A DNA stretch of 64,000 nt. Origin: Amorphophallus konjac. Lineage: Eukaryota; Streptophyta; Magnoliopsida; Alismatales; Araceae. Position 1 is the first letter of the stretch, and each line of letters begins with the position of its first letter. Below the pieces are notes generated by a model. The model was not told where the DNA came from. It saw only the letters and a program-made list of their open reading frames with translations, and ran no database searches. Below are positions 10,484 through 21,390 of this stretch, one piece after another. Location of the stretch: assembly GCA_022559845.1 (NCBI GenBank), contig CM040120.1, forward strand, positions 167,196,334 to 167,260,333. Reading direction: 5' to 3'. The translations under genes were made by a program, and so were the position numbers.

Positions 10484-10930
10484 GTGAGGCAGAGCAACCG
10501 GCTGCCAGGATTCTCTCGTGCTTTTGGCGAAAAACCTTAGAGCCAGCAGTGGCTGGTCAGTGGTCAGTCTGTCCCTTTTCTTCTTTTGGCCGGGCTACGT
10601 CCCATGTAGTTATTTATTTTTGGACCATTGTACAGTGTGGGACTTGTGATATATGAATCTGGACTACTTGTATAAATTTACCACTCTGATATATATAGAT
10701 ACTTCCGTTTAAAGTCCAAATGAATTCTTTAATTAATATTGCACGTGTAATTTCTATTCGTTATGCATCCCCTCAACAAACACTCACTAACCCTTACGGG
10801 GCCTCATCAGCCTCTTGGGTGGCTTCCCCGAGCTCTTGGTATCGGTAAATCGATGATATCGGGTTATCAGTATCTGGATGTCCTGGGTCATCACAAGACA
10901 CCTAGCTCCGCTACCCACAGAGCTAGAACC

Positions 10931-11225
10931 GGAGGCCCAACCTCCCTTCCTCTGAATCCTTAGAGGGAACCCACGAGCAACTACCCATCACTCGCAACCG
11001 GAGACTAAGTCTACCTTCCTCTGACGCCCAGAGGGAAAAGCCCGTGAGTGATGCCCAGTCACTCACAAATGGAGACACCAGTCTCCCTTCCCCTGAATCC
11101 ATAGAGGGCAACCGGAGATGAAACTCCCTTCTCCTAAATTCTCAGGAGGAACCCGTGAGTGACACCCAGTCACTCACAGTCAGAGACCAAGTCTCCCTTC
11201 ACCTGATCACACAGGAGGAACCCGA
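10931..11225 (-). repeat. Stem-loop cluster in C1 LTR
   Basis: About ten short inverted repeats in 300 bp: GGAGG/CCTCC at 10931-10945, CCTCT/AGAGG near 10948, an 8-bp pair GTGAGTGA/TCACTCAC at 11044-11066 and again at 11155-11177, GGAGAC/GTCTCC near 11071, GAGAC/GTCTC at 11183-11195, and others. Present again near 24003-24297. Confidence 0.75.
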
Positions 11226-11809
11226 CACCCTAAACAGGGAATCGGAAGAACACTAATGGAAAAATAACAAACAAAACACAAACAAAAAGGAAAACAAGAG
11301 AATGTAGCTCCAAGGAGCAGGATGGCTCTGGATTTGATCCATGAGACCAATCTTCAAACAGATCTTCAAGCAGAGGCTCCGCTGCTTCAATCTCGAGCTC
11401 TCTCCTCTTCTCTCGATCTGATTTTCTCTACTCTTTTCTTCTGTTCACCCTTTTGCTCTCTCTCTTTCTTTGTTTTCTACTGGCTCACACCTTTTTCTTC
11501 TCTTCTCTTCTCAGACTCTGGCTCTCTCTTCGAATAAGAACGTGTTTAGCACAAATGCAGCAGCTCCGGTAGCCTTCCGCGAAGGACGAGGAGGCCTTTA
11601 AAAAGAACAGAGCCTCCGTAAAGATGAGGTAGAAAAACCTAGTGACATTCCATTGGTCCACCTGGCATTAGAATATTCCTATGGAAATTTTTGAAAAAAC
11701 GTGCCCCTTCATCTTGGATCACGTGTCATTCTTACGCTAGAGACAATTTTCTGACAGGGTCTGATTTAAGTTAATCGAATACTAAGATTTAGATCTCCAG
11801 ACCTGTTTG

Positions 11810-12620
11810 ATGAAATGCTTGTTCTGAGTGCACCGACCATACACTAGAGTATGCTCAGACCTTGTAATGTTGAAGGCAAACATTACACAGACCTTTCTGA
11901 TGTTGAAGGCAAACATTGCACAGACATTTCTTATGTTGAAGGCAAACATGCACAGACCGAGATGCGTTGAAGGCAAATATGAACAGACCTAGATGCATTG
12001 ATGGCAAACATGTACAGACCTAGTAATTCACATGTGCACAGACCTACCGCAATGTGCACTGACCTGACAGTCACATGTGCACAGACCTACCAGCGTTGTA
12101 TGTAGATGTGCACCGACCTTACCTGATGTGCACCGACCTTACATGCTATCGTGCAAATGTGCATCGACCTTACATGCTATCGTGCAAATATGCACCGACC
12201 TGACATTCTATCATGCAAATGTGCACCGACCTTCGTGTCATCTAGACTCTACATGTGCACTGACCTTCTAATGCAACTGTTCATCGACCTTCTTCATGTG
12301 CACCGACCATGGCTCTGTGCTGGCGAGAGGTGCACTGACCTTACTGAGCATGATGTAACATGAGCTTAGACCTGGCAGACTTACATGCAAATGTGGACCG
12401 ACCTTATAGTGCATTTAGTATAAATGTGCATCGACCTTAATATGCAACAGGATGAATGTGCATCAACCTTGACATGCAATCGGTATGACCAAGCATCGAC
12501 CTTGACATGCAATCGCTATGAACAAGCAGTGACCTTGATGTGCAATCAGTCTGAATATGCATCGACCTCTATATGATAAAACATGAATGTGCACCGACCT
12601 ATATGCTTCAGACTTAGATG
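11810..12620 (-). repeat. TCGACC minisatellite in C1 LTR
   Basis: More than 20 copies of a motif around ATGTGCACCGACCTT or ATGTGCATCGACCTT, spaced irregularly at about 20-45 bp, with TTGACC variants. Present in copy 2 at about 24885-25690. Confidence 0.85.
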
Positions 12621-12632
12621 TGCATTGACCTT

Positions 12633-12823
12633 TTTTTTTATAACGGGGAATCTAGCATAGTGGTACGAAGACCTGAGCGATTATTGGGCCACCCGAGTTC
12701 GAGTCTTACCCTACGCATCTTGCCACCCCTTTTTTGTACAGCCGCCATAAAACTCCGGGCTCACATCCTTAATCTCCTATGAAAAGGAGGACCTTTCCCA
12801 TCGAGCCACTCGGGCTCCAATAT
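12633..12823 (-). mobile_element. SINE-like insertion in C1 LTR (copy 1)
   Basis: A 191-bp insertion flanked by a 15-bp direct repeat ATGTGCATTGACCTT (12618-12632 and 12824-12838). In copy 2 the repeat is 18 bp, so one base has mutated here. Read on the minus strand it ends in an A-rich tail (TTATAAAAAAAAA) and begins with a tRNA-like head containing TGGCTCGATGGG (box A-like). A second box A/B-like pair (TAGCATAGTGG and GAGTTCGAGTC) lies on the plus strand. The tail and long TSD point to L1-type retroposition. Family unknown. Confidence 0.7.
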
Positions 12824-13095
12824 ATGTGCATTGACCTTACCTGTCAAAGAGCTGACTCACAATTTTGAACTGTTGACCTATTGTCAGTTCTTGAACAGTG
12901 GCGTTGATCTGTGTTGACTTGTGTTGACCTGTTGTTTTTCATTACTTTTTGAGTCATCTTCAGAACCTGTTCTGACATATTTCATACTTCTAAATATGTG
13001 TTGAGATCATTAATTCATGCATCATGGTTTTATCATCAAGGTTAAATATAATGACATAATAGTTAACATCATCAAAATCACAGAGACACAACACC

Positions 13096-14625
13096 AAGGT
13101 TATTGTATATTCTGATCATGCTGCCCTAAAATATTTGTCGTCCAAGAAAGATACCAAACCTTGTCTCATTCGTTGGGTTCTATTGCTTCAAGAATTTGAT
13201 ATGGAGATTAAGGACAAGAAGGGGTTAGAGAATGTGGGGGCTGATCATTTCTCCAGAATTCTGATTTCAGCAAGTGAACCAATGCTTGACTCTTTTCCTG
13301 ATGAACAACTTCTCTCTATCACCCACACCTCGATTCCTTGGTACGCTCACATTGTCAATTACCTTGTTGTTGGCCAAATTTTGGGTGGGTGGATAAAACA
13401 GGAAAATGATCACTTCTTTGCCAAAGTCAAATATTATTTCTGGGAGGACCCCAAGCTATTTCACCTAGGTCTAGATCAGATTATTAGGAGATGTGTCCCA
13501 GAAGAAGAACATCAATCTGTGCTAAACTTTTGTCATCAATTAGCTTGTGGGGGACATTTTTCAGGAAAGAAAATCGCTGCCAAAGTCTTAGAAAGTGGAT
13601 TTAATTGGCCTACACTGTTTAAGGATGCCTATGAATTTTCCAAAACATGTCTAAGATGTCAAGCTGTGGGCAATAATTCCAAGAGGGACATGATGCCACT
13701 AAATCCCATTCTGGTGGTGGAAGTTTTTCACGTTTAGGGAATACACTTCATGGGACCGTTCCCACCATCCTTTGGCAATGAATACATTCTGGTGGCGGTC
13801 AATTATGTGTCAAAATGGATTGAGGCCATGACCACGAAGACCAATGATCACAAAGTTGTGATGAAATTTGTGAAGAAAAACAGTTTATCTAGATTTGGTT
13901 GTCCTCGGGCCATAATAAGTGATAGGGGTTCACACTTCACCAATTTCCAATTGCGTGCTTTACTCAGAAAATATGGCATCACACATAAGCTTGCCACCCC
14001 TTACCATCCGCAAACAAGTGGTCAAGTGGAAGTATCTAATAGGGAAATCACAAACATCTTGCATAAAACTGTTAGGCCTGATTGAAAGGATTGGTCGGAA
14101 AGACTTGATGATGCATTGTGGGCCTACAGAACAGCTTTAAAAACTCCCATTGGCATGTCCCCATATAGACTCATTTTTGTAAAAGCATGCCATCTCCGTG
14201 TTGAGCTAGAGCATAGAGCACACTGGGCCATCAAACAAGTTAATTTTGATTTAACTCAAGCTAGCACCCAAAGAGGTCTACAATTGAATGAATTAGAGGA
14301 ACTAAGAAATGAAGCCTATGAAAACTCCAGAATCTATAAAGCCAAGACTAAAGCATTTCATGATAATCACATTCACAGAAAAAGTTTTCACCCGAACCAA
14401 AAAGTCTGGCTTTTCAATTCTAGGTTATGTATGTTCCCTGGAAAACTGAAATTCAGATAGGATGGACCATTTATTGTTCTTCATGTTTTTGACCATGGTG
14501 CAGTCAAGCTTCTGAATCCTAACAATGGGCAAACTTTCACTATTAACGGTCAAAGATTAAAGCCCTATTCGGAAAATGACCAACCGAAGCCCAAGAAATC
14601 CATACCTTTGAACAACCCTAAATAA
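13096..14625 (+). pseudogene. Athila RNase H C-terminus and integrase (copy 1)
   Basis: 510 codons in one frame. The RNase H end ([17 protein letters not shown]) spans 13108-13260. The HHCC finger spans about 13530-13670 ([12 protein letters not shown], then CLRCQ). The integrase core has GIHFMGPFP near 13738, where Athila relatives have Asp instead of His, so the first catalytic acidic residue is lost. ISDRGSHF (about 13915) and GQVEVSNRE (about 14020) keep the other two. Stops: TAG 13735, TGA 14083, TAG 14458; natural end TAA 14623. The 14083 stop (CGA to TGA, a CpG change) is absent from copy 2, so it arose after the duplication. Confidence 0.9.
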
Positions 14626-16034
14626 ATTTTTGAGCTCTCATGCGTCTGGCTGAAGACGTGAAACCTAGCACTTCATGGGAGGCAACGCATTCTTTTTGTC
14701 GTTTAATGTTTGTTTCAGATGTTTCAGATCCTTAGCCAACCTGAAAATAATAAGAAGTAGACTCAATTCCATGAGAAAAGGGAGAAATCCAAAGTTCAAG
14801 CCGACATGGCCCTCATTTTCCATGAAGAAACTTTTTTCAAGTCGACTTGGAAAGCAACAAGTCGACTTACTCTTCAATCCAGAATGGAGCCACACTGGAG
14901 CTGAACATACAAGTCAACTTGGGGAGCTGACCAAGTCGACTTGGCTATCATCTAGGAGCGCATCTGCCGAAACCAGCTTCAAGACAAGTCAACTTGTACC
15001 CAACACAAGTCGACTTTGGCCAAGTCTTCTGCCCACTCATGTTTGTTGTTTGAAACACAAGTCGACCCAGAGCATCCACAAGTCGACTTGGCCTGCACAA
15101 AAGCTTCTCAAAACATGCCATGTTGTCTCTCTCCTTGCCCTCATTAATTATCTTTACATTGTTCCCATTATTTCTATTGTATTCATATGCCATTGGGGAC
15201 AATGTCATCTAAGTTGGGGGGAGATATAAAATAATGCAATATCATAGCACATTCTGTCATATCATACCCTGCATTCCACATAAAAGAAAAATTACGTGAA
15301 ATTGCTGATTGAGTTACTTGATTCATGTCTTCATTGAAATAAAATCTGGAATAGAAGGGAGCAAGGAGAGGAATGATGGAAATTTTTTGCAATCTAACCT
15401 TGGAAAACTGAAATCGAGAGTTTTATTTTTAGTTCCTTGGCACTTTAGAAAAAACTTCCTCCCACTTGCACACTAATGACACAAATGGGGCAAGCCTTCT
15501 GTTGTCTTTAGCGTATGTGTATGATATTCTGCGCTTCTTGAGGAAGAAATCAAATCAAGCGAAATTCTGGAACAAAATGTGCAAATGCACAATGAAAAAA
15601 AACCATGAAAAATGCCCTTGATCCTAGTAACTGGGCCTACTTCTCCTAAAGTAAGAGTTGAGGTTCGCGTAAAATGGTGAAGGGTTGTGCAGCATCATGG
15701 GTATATAAAAAAAAATGGCTGAGAAAATGTGCCGAATGCTCCAAGATAGGAAGTGGAACTAAAATAGCACCCTGAAACAACAAATGGGGGATGCAATTGT
15801 CCTTGTTGTGGATTTAGGATAACACATGCACAAGTGCCCTTGAACTTCAAAGTTGCATTCTGAAACATGTCCACAAGTGCTAGTGCGCATGATTGCCTCC
15901 TGATTTCTAATTTTTGCTTAAAGTATAGAAAGGAAGATATGGACATGGGAGCATGAATTTTGTAATCTCTTGTTAGCCCTAAATTGTAATCTAGTCACAT
16001 TGCTAAGGGTCTAGCAATGAGTAAGTCGGGGGGG
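14626..16034 (+). other. Athila 3' non-coding region and polypurine tract (copy 1)
   Basis: About 1.4 kb with no coding signal; no env-like frame is recognisable. It holds the conserved post-integrase motif (14646-14690), a cluster of AAGTCGACTT palindromes (14830-15095), an internal purine tract TTGGGGGGAGAT (15213) and the PPT TCGGGGGGG just before the LTR at 16035. Confidence 0.8.
14830..15095 (+). repeat. AAGTCGACTT palindrome cluster in Athila 3' region
   Basis: About nine occurrences of AAGTCGACTT or near variants (AAGTCAACTT, AAGTCGACCC) in 265 bp, several extended to CAAGTCGACTTGG. Present in copy 2 near 27905-28165, where two sites have changed by single transitions. Confidence 0.8.
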
Positions 16035-17483
16035 TGTGATAAGTGTGTATTTTCATATGCTTATTCATGTCACACCTATCGTCTTCTTCGATAAAACATG
16101 GATAATGATGCACACTTTGGAATTAATTTAAGTTCTACTTGCAATTCCAGCACTTTGAAAAAATTAACCAAAATATGTGAGATAATGGAGATAATGTGAA
16201 AAACACTTTCTTGTGGATGAATGATTAATTGGGTAACATGCATTCTATTCAGTAGATTTAACACCCTTTGTGATGCGTGTGCTTCATGCATTTTCTACAT
16301 GGATTTCTGAAGATCACAATGTGTCAAAATACTTAATGAATTCACTTGATCTTTTTGTGTTTTGCAGGTATTTTGGTCAACCAAACCAATGGAATGGCCG
16401 ACGAAAGTAGCCAGAACTGGACAGACGAAAAAGGCTCACAGTTCTGTCGACCGACCAAGAAGACTTCGGTTGACCAATCTAGCCAGAATCAGGCAGAATG
16501 ATCAGGCCAAATGATCAGTCGATCGACTTCTAGTTTTGGTCGACTGACTGCGACGCGCGTGGTTGATAACACTCTGAGAAAAATAAGCAAAATAAGAGAT
16601 TGAAGTGGGCCAAGAAGTCGGCCATGGAATGGCTTGCACGGCTGAAGATAATGGGCTGTTCACTGGGCCCAAACAGAAGCCCAAAGAGAACATAAGTCCA
16701 AAGGCCAGAAGGCCAAGAGGCCAGAAGGCCAGAAGGCCAAGGGGCAGAAGTCTAAGAGGCCAGCCATGGATCTGGCTGGGCAGGGGTGCGAAGCATTGAA
16801 GGGCGCACTTGGCTCCTGGCGTATGGAAAAAAAAAGAATATACAAAAACCAGAGGGGAGAGAGAGTTTGGGGGGTGTGAGTAGTTTTACGGGAGAAGAGC
16901 ACTTTTCATGCTTTGGTAGTTTTGAGAGTGAAGAACGTTTTCCAATTTTTGTTCCTGCTTTGAAATAGCCTAGTGTGGTCTTCCCTAGTCCTACGTCTTC
17001 TTCCAAGTGGGGAGAGCTCAAAGGTCCTGCAAAAGGAAGGCGACGTCATCATCTTCTGGATTTGTGTTTAGTACTTTCTACAGTTTCCAGCTTTCTTTCC
17101 CTTCTTGTTCTTATTTCAGTAAACATTGTAGTTTTAACTTTGGAGTAATATATTTCATTTGCTGCATTTGTTTCCTACTTTCATCCAACCTCCTTCCACC
17201 CTTCTCTTCTTTACTATCTTACATTCCCTAAATAGGTTTAATCACTGCAAGTGATTTCAAATCTTCATTTAGTTTCAAACAAGCACTCAACTCAACGTTT
17301 TGCACCATCTATCACACACAAATATCCAACTTATGCAATCAGAAACCTTCCTCATCGTGGGATCAACCTGCGCTCACCACTTTACTCGTAATCCAAACTT
17401 TGGTTAAGAGTGAGTGCGGTTATAAATTTTAAAGTTGAGCACATGAGTGGTGTTTTAACGACCACTGTCCGCAGGCTATCACA
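16035..17483 (+). repeat. Athila 3' LTR (1449 bp, copy 1)
   Basis: Starts TGTGATAAGTGTG after the G tract and ends GGCTATCACA; the termini TGTGATA / TATCACA form a 7-bp inverted repeat. G4 LTR sequence follows directly. No coding content; frames near 16500-17020 are incidental. Confidence 0.88.
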
Positions 17484-18846
17484 TGTGTCTGACGCCCCCA
17501 ACCACGTGTACACACACAGACCACGCGCTCAAGGTCAGATCCTGTAGCTGTTTTTTCCCCCAACTCTGACTCAGGCTGTAAGGCAAGGGGCCTTATGGTA
17601 ACCAGCCTAAAAATCATCTCTCCCTCGGGTAACCCTGCCACCACTCCTAGGTTGGCCAACACAACGCGTGTCATCGGGCTATGACTAGTGTGAAAGGTCA
17701 CCAAAAGGTGAGAACTCGCTAGAAAGCGGAAAGCCATGAGAACACTACCGATCCGCACATAACTCATTGTACATGTGTCACACGACACGAGGTGGCTATA
17801 CATACCAAACCCCTAAGACCTCGATCGGCGGAACTCACATGAGGAAGGGCACTCTTCATAGTACCCAGACTCATGAGGAAGGCCCATGGTGACATGGACA
17901 GGACATCGGATCACAGAGAACCACACATGTGCCTCTCCCACGAAGCCATGTCACATATATACACCCCAGGACAGGAATCGGCAAAGCACAGAATGTCGGG
18001 GCAGAAAGGGCTGGACGGCCACATCACTGGCGTCCCAGTGACCTAGGAGGCCACATTACTGGCCGCCCAATAGAGGGGTTCCCTATGGCCTGGGCGGCCA
18101 CAACCCTGGCCACCCACTGGCCTGGGTGGCTAGCAACCCTGGAACTGCACTGGTCTGGGCGGCCATCCATGTGGCCACCCACACCTGGGTGGCCAACCCA
18201 GTGGACCCCCAGCCTCTCTGGACTGGGCGGCCGCCACCGTGGCCGCCCAGACACCTAGGCGGCTAGGCCTTTGGCCACCCAGAGAGGCATGGGGTCTGGG
18301 CGGCCAATGCTTTGGCCGTCTAGCTCCCTAGGCAGCCAGAAGGCCGGCCGCCCAACTAGGCATTTCCCAGTGACAGGGTCACCCCCGGGCACCAACCCAG
18401 AGGCTCATTCCCTTGACTTATAGGCACACATTGGGCACGGAAACTCCCAGAATGTGTAGGGAACCACCCCCGACTGCATTGGGAAGCACAAAACTTGAAT
18501 TCGGCCTGTCGATCCGATCACATGCCCCAAAACATTGAAATTCCCTGAATAATAATAAACCCCGCTCTCTCGCTCAAAACTCGTATGCATTCTGCGGAAA
18601 AGCATGGTGAAGTAGTGTGGGTCCGTCCCCCTACCTCTCACGAAGAATATGCCATGAAACCACCACGAAAACCACTCTGATCGTTGAGATGAACCCCCCG
18701 TCCGCGCGAGTTAGCCGCCACCCCACTTGCCTCCGACTTCCAACTGTCATGCACCCCCGCTCGCCGCCGTGGTCCCCCGGTCCTAGCCCACCACCGCCGT
18801 CCGTCGGTCGCCATCCGCCGTGGTGGGAGAGAAAGGGGGAGAAACG
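17484..18846 (-). repeat. G4: gypsy LTR fragment (copy 1), split by Athila and C2
   Basis: Minus-strand chromovirus-type LTR. Reverse-complemented, it contains GTGTGTGTACACGTGGTTG, matching the G1 LTR near 6948-6975. It carries a palindromic array (18011-18354) and a GC-rich tract. Its 5' end (minus strand TGTAACACCCCGG) is preserved only in copy 2, at 34767. The ATCACATGTG.. left edge abuts Athila. Confidence 0.8.
18011..18354 (-). repeat. G4 array of about 10 GC-rich palindromic units
   Basis: Units of 26-28 nt start near 18011, 18044, 18091, 18124, 18156, 18186, 18224, 18256, 18297 and 18329. Typical arms are TGGGCGGCCA and TGGCCGCCCA around 6 nt. Starts are often 30-33 nt apart. The same array is in copy 2 at about 31076-31419. 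Confidence 0.85.
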
Positions 18847-20457
18847 TGATGTGTGAACAGATGAACAAGTGATCTAGAGGGGGGGTGATTAGATCAGCCC
18901 CAAAATTAAATTCTACAGTAGTTAATAACAGTGCGGAATAAAAGTAAACTACTGTGAACAGAAACACTAAGTGCAGTTTGAATTATCAACAAGAGAATCT
19001 ACTTTGAAACTGTTGTTAACCACAGTAAACACCAAAGCAATAAATCAATCAACTCAGTATAGTACCTGGTGGAGGGTTGATTAGAAAATCTCCTCACACA
19101 AAAGTCAATTTTCCAGATAGATGTAATCTATCCTTCTGACTAAACCAATTTTATATACCACTGAGTTGACAATTACAAATTAGATGAAGATGGTAAGTCT
19201 ACTGAACAATTCAAAACAATGTTAATTTTAGATGAAATAGCAGAGACAGATTCAGAATATATTCAAACAGACAGGTTAAAAACTTGAGCGTAAGCAACAG
19301 ATGAATAGGTTGAAATTATTAGCGACTCGCAATGGAAGATCCTAGGCATTCATCTAGTTGCAATAAAGAATTCAATCACACAGAGGACAAATCAATTTTT
19401 AAGGTGGTTCGATCTCTAGCTTGAGATCTACGTCGACCCCTTACTCAACTTAGTAAGGATTTCACTGCCAAACAGCTTGAACACTGCTAATTCACAGCTT
19501 CGGGGACAGAATCCCTACAATCGCTGATCCACGGCTTTGGGGAACACGTCCCAGACCGTTGAGCCTCACAGCTTGCTTACCTAGGATCACACCTCGCCGC
19601 TGAGCACCACTACTTGTTGTTTGAGGATCACACCTCGCCGCTGACTCACAGCTTGCTGCTGATACACAACTTACGAACAGTTTCAAAAGTAAACAAAAAA
19701 GATTAAAAGAAATAACGATGACGGAAAAATAATGTAGCTCGCTATGGAGCAATTTGACTCTAGATCTAATCCAGGAGTCAAGACAACAACTCTACCTCTG
19801 AATCTCACTTCTCACTCAGACAACTTCACAGACTTACAACACTCTATTTTTCTTCTCACTATCTGCAACAGGCTCTTGCTCTCTCGAACACTTCTCAGAC
19901 TTTTCTCTCTTTAACTCTAGCGCTTCCAGCTCTTCTTCTTCTTTTCTCTGGTTCTTCATTTTTTGAATTTGAGTGCTCGATCCCTATTTATACTAGAGAG
20001 CGCGAATTTGTGGTCCCACAAGCTTTTCATATTTTTGGGCGCGTGGAAGACACACTCCCGCCCAAAAAGTTTTATCCAGAACGCGCACCTTGAGGGGCCA
20101 CATGTCAGAGATAGGGGATAAGACGATCCACGTGGCAGGTTGTTAGTTTAGCTTCCCACCTTGGATCACGTGCCTTTAATTTGGTTCACTTTAAGTTCCA
20201 CGTGAGATTAATGCAGACAGCCTTTATGCAACCTAGGTGTTCAATCATGGATCTGGGTTAGTTCTTCCTTTCTGTCCAAATCAAAGATTTATGATATTCA
20301 TGAAGCATGAAATATTTATTAGCAAATTCAATTTTAGATGCTTCATGAGTTCAGACAATTCATATAAGTGTATGCACAAAATTCTTCAAGAACATTGATG
20401 CGTAAATGAAATACATCAGACTTCATAGCTAACACATGCAGCAGGTCAGAACGGAAA
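18847..20457 (-). repeat. C2 copia LTR, first part (copy 1)
   Basis: Starts TGATGTGTGAACAG after the target copy AAACG (18842-18846), then the copia-LTR signature GATCTAGAGGG..GTGATTAGATC (about 18871), the GGTGGTTCGATC..CTACGTCGACC block (19400), repeated ACAGCTT motifs (19479-19670), a T/C-rich tract (19850-19950), and a minus-strand TATA box (TATTTATACTAG at 19986). It stops at 20457 where G5 begins; the complete LTR is at 31912-34452. Confidence 0.85.
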
Positions 20458-20774
20458 TGTCACGCCCCGAACCGATAGCAGCGGGAAGCGATGCTCGGAA
20501 CGTGGCAAGAGACAAGTCACGATAACAAGAGTGGAAGATAAATAATCACAATAAAATACAAAGAGGCCAGACACACATTTTGAGAAAATACGAACTCTTA
20601 TTAATTTAAAAAGATATATTTTGACACCACTTACAATAAAAGATTCAAAATAAATAACAAAAAGAAATAACTAGACTAGCTAGACTCAAGAAAATGAAAG
20701 AGCAAACTCCAACTCTAGGTTCCACTCGATCACACTGATCCATTTCCCAATGCACTTACCGATACTCGCATAAC

Positions 20775-20820
20775 CTGAAAAGGGATGGAAGTAGGGGTGA
20801 GCAAAAAGCTCAGTAGGAAT
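20775..20820 (-). other. G5 LTR conserved CCTACT-hairpin-CAGG motif
   Basis: Minus strand: CCTACT, perfect 5-bp stem TGAGC / GCTCA (20798-20812) with a T5 loop, pyrimidine-rich CCCCTACTTCCATCCC, then TTTTCAG-G. Same order as in G1, G2 and G3. Confidence 0.5.
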
Positions 20821-21390
20821 TATACTCTATCATCAGGCATAGTTTAAGTGATTAACAAGTAAATTACATTTTTATATGCAATACTAAGAAAGAAATAAAT
20901 GACGATAACGGTATAATGAAACAACGTAATAACAAGATCTTGCAAGGTCAAGAAATATACAATTGATAATGATTAACAAGGATAACAGATACAAGAATTT
21001 ACAATAGGAGATATAACAATAGATAGTAGTAAGGAATTGGCCAACAAGCAAGTAATTTATACATCATTCCAAGTACGATCAAGTAACAAGTAACAAGAGC
21101 TTTTATGTTGTAGACGGTACACAAGTCATGCATTTCGGTGCAATGCCCCACCATGTCATTAACATCTCATGGGCTCACTAACTTTCGGGCGCTCTCCCCA
21201 GGACCAGACTGGGCCCCTACGATGCGTTGGCATTGATTTATTGGATCCAAGATCCCACGAGTCTAGACATTCAGTCAATTTTTAATGGCCAATTTAATCA
21301 GAGGAATTTCTGTCATAAGTTCAGATTTAAAGGACCAAACTTATCCTTGGATTCAAGAGTACAAAACACGGTCAAACTCATCTCCAAGAG

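Larger units (their letters stand above)
7760..10895 (+). mobile_element. G2: right end of a second Tekay-like chromovirus
   Basis: Coding sequence resumes abruptly after the G1 LTR in the middle of the integrase C-terminus (VGQVAYRFQLP), followed by a stop, polypurine tract and an LTR of about 2.75 kb. G1 therefore inserted into G2. The left part of G2 is outside the window. G2 in turn interrupts the copia LTR C1, whose sequence starts mid-LTR at 10896. Confidence 0.9.
8150..10895 (+). repeat. G2 3' LTR (2746 bp)
   Basis: TG..CA boundaries: TGTGAGACC after the PPT and ..GGGTCATCACA at 10895. No PBS follows, so it is a 3' LTR. Holds an A/T-rich stretch near 8340, a GC-rich leader-like region (8430-9110), a tandem repeat (9174-9353), the GTGTGTGCACACGTGG segment near 10052, and the CCTACT-hairpin-CAGG motif at 10441. 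One or two degenerate palindromic units are visible (9639-9666, possibly 9607-9634). Long frames at 8324-8920 and 8547-9134 come from GC-rich composition and are not genes. From 9109 on, the sequence is duplicated at 22181. Confidence 0.9.
10896..13093 (-). repeat. C1: SIRE-type Ty1/copia LTR, interrupted by G2 (copy 1)
   Basis: On the minus strand it would begin TGTTGTGTCTCTG at 13093. Its last part is missing because G2 sits at 10896. Family features shared with the other copia LTRs here: a stem-loop cluster (10931-11225), a tract similar to the one before the 'GGATTTGATCCA' region (about 11325), a T/C-rich stretch (11395-11520), a TCGACCTT minisatellite (11810-12620), and the end ATCACAGAGACACAACA. 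It lies inside Athila RNase H at 13094. Whether it was a solo LTR or the end of a full element cannot be seen. Confidence 0.8.
13094..17483 (+). mobile_element. Athila-like Ty3/gypsy element, right part (copy 1)
   Basis: Begins mid-RNase H at the edge of LTR C1 and continues through integrase, a long non-coding 3' region, a polypurine tract and a 3' LTR. Athila marks: [28 protein letters not shown], the post-integrase GTCTGGCTGAAGACGTGAA / GGGAGGCAACGC motif at 14646-14690, and an LTR starting TGTGATAAGTG. No chromodomain. gag, protease and RT are outside the window. It interrupts gypsy LTR G4 at 17484. Confidence 0.9.
9109..20457. repeat. Segmental duplication, copy 1 (about 11.35 kb)
   Basis: Collinear with 22181-33522. 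The offset is 13072 at the left and 13065 after a small deletion near 30700. The unit spans part of the G2 LTR, copia LTR C1 with its SINE, the Athila fragment, the G4 LTR piece and the start of copia LTR C2. By eye the copies differ at roughly 1.5-2 percent of sites. Shared insertion points and shared stops show one duplicated block rather than parallel insertions. The right edge of copy 1 is the G5 boundary. Confidence 0.93.

Noticed and set aside
12640..12720. Functional tRNA gene
   Set aside because: Box-like motifs are present but I cannot draw a cloverleaf or anticodon arm; the TSD and poly(A) mark it as SINE-like.
17929..18258. 109-codon frame conserved in both copies (also 30994-31323)
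   Set aside because: Conservation reflects the recent duplication, and the frame is a translation of the G4 palindromic array.
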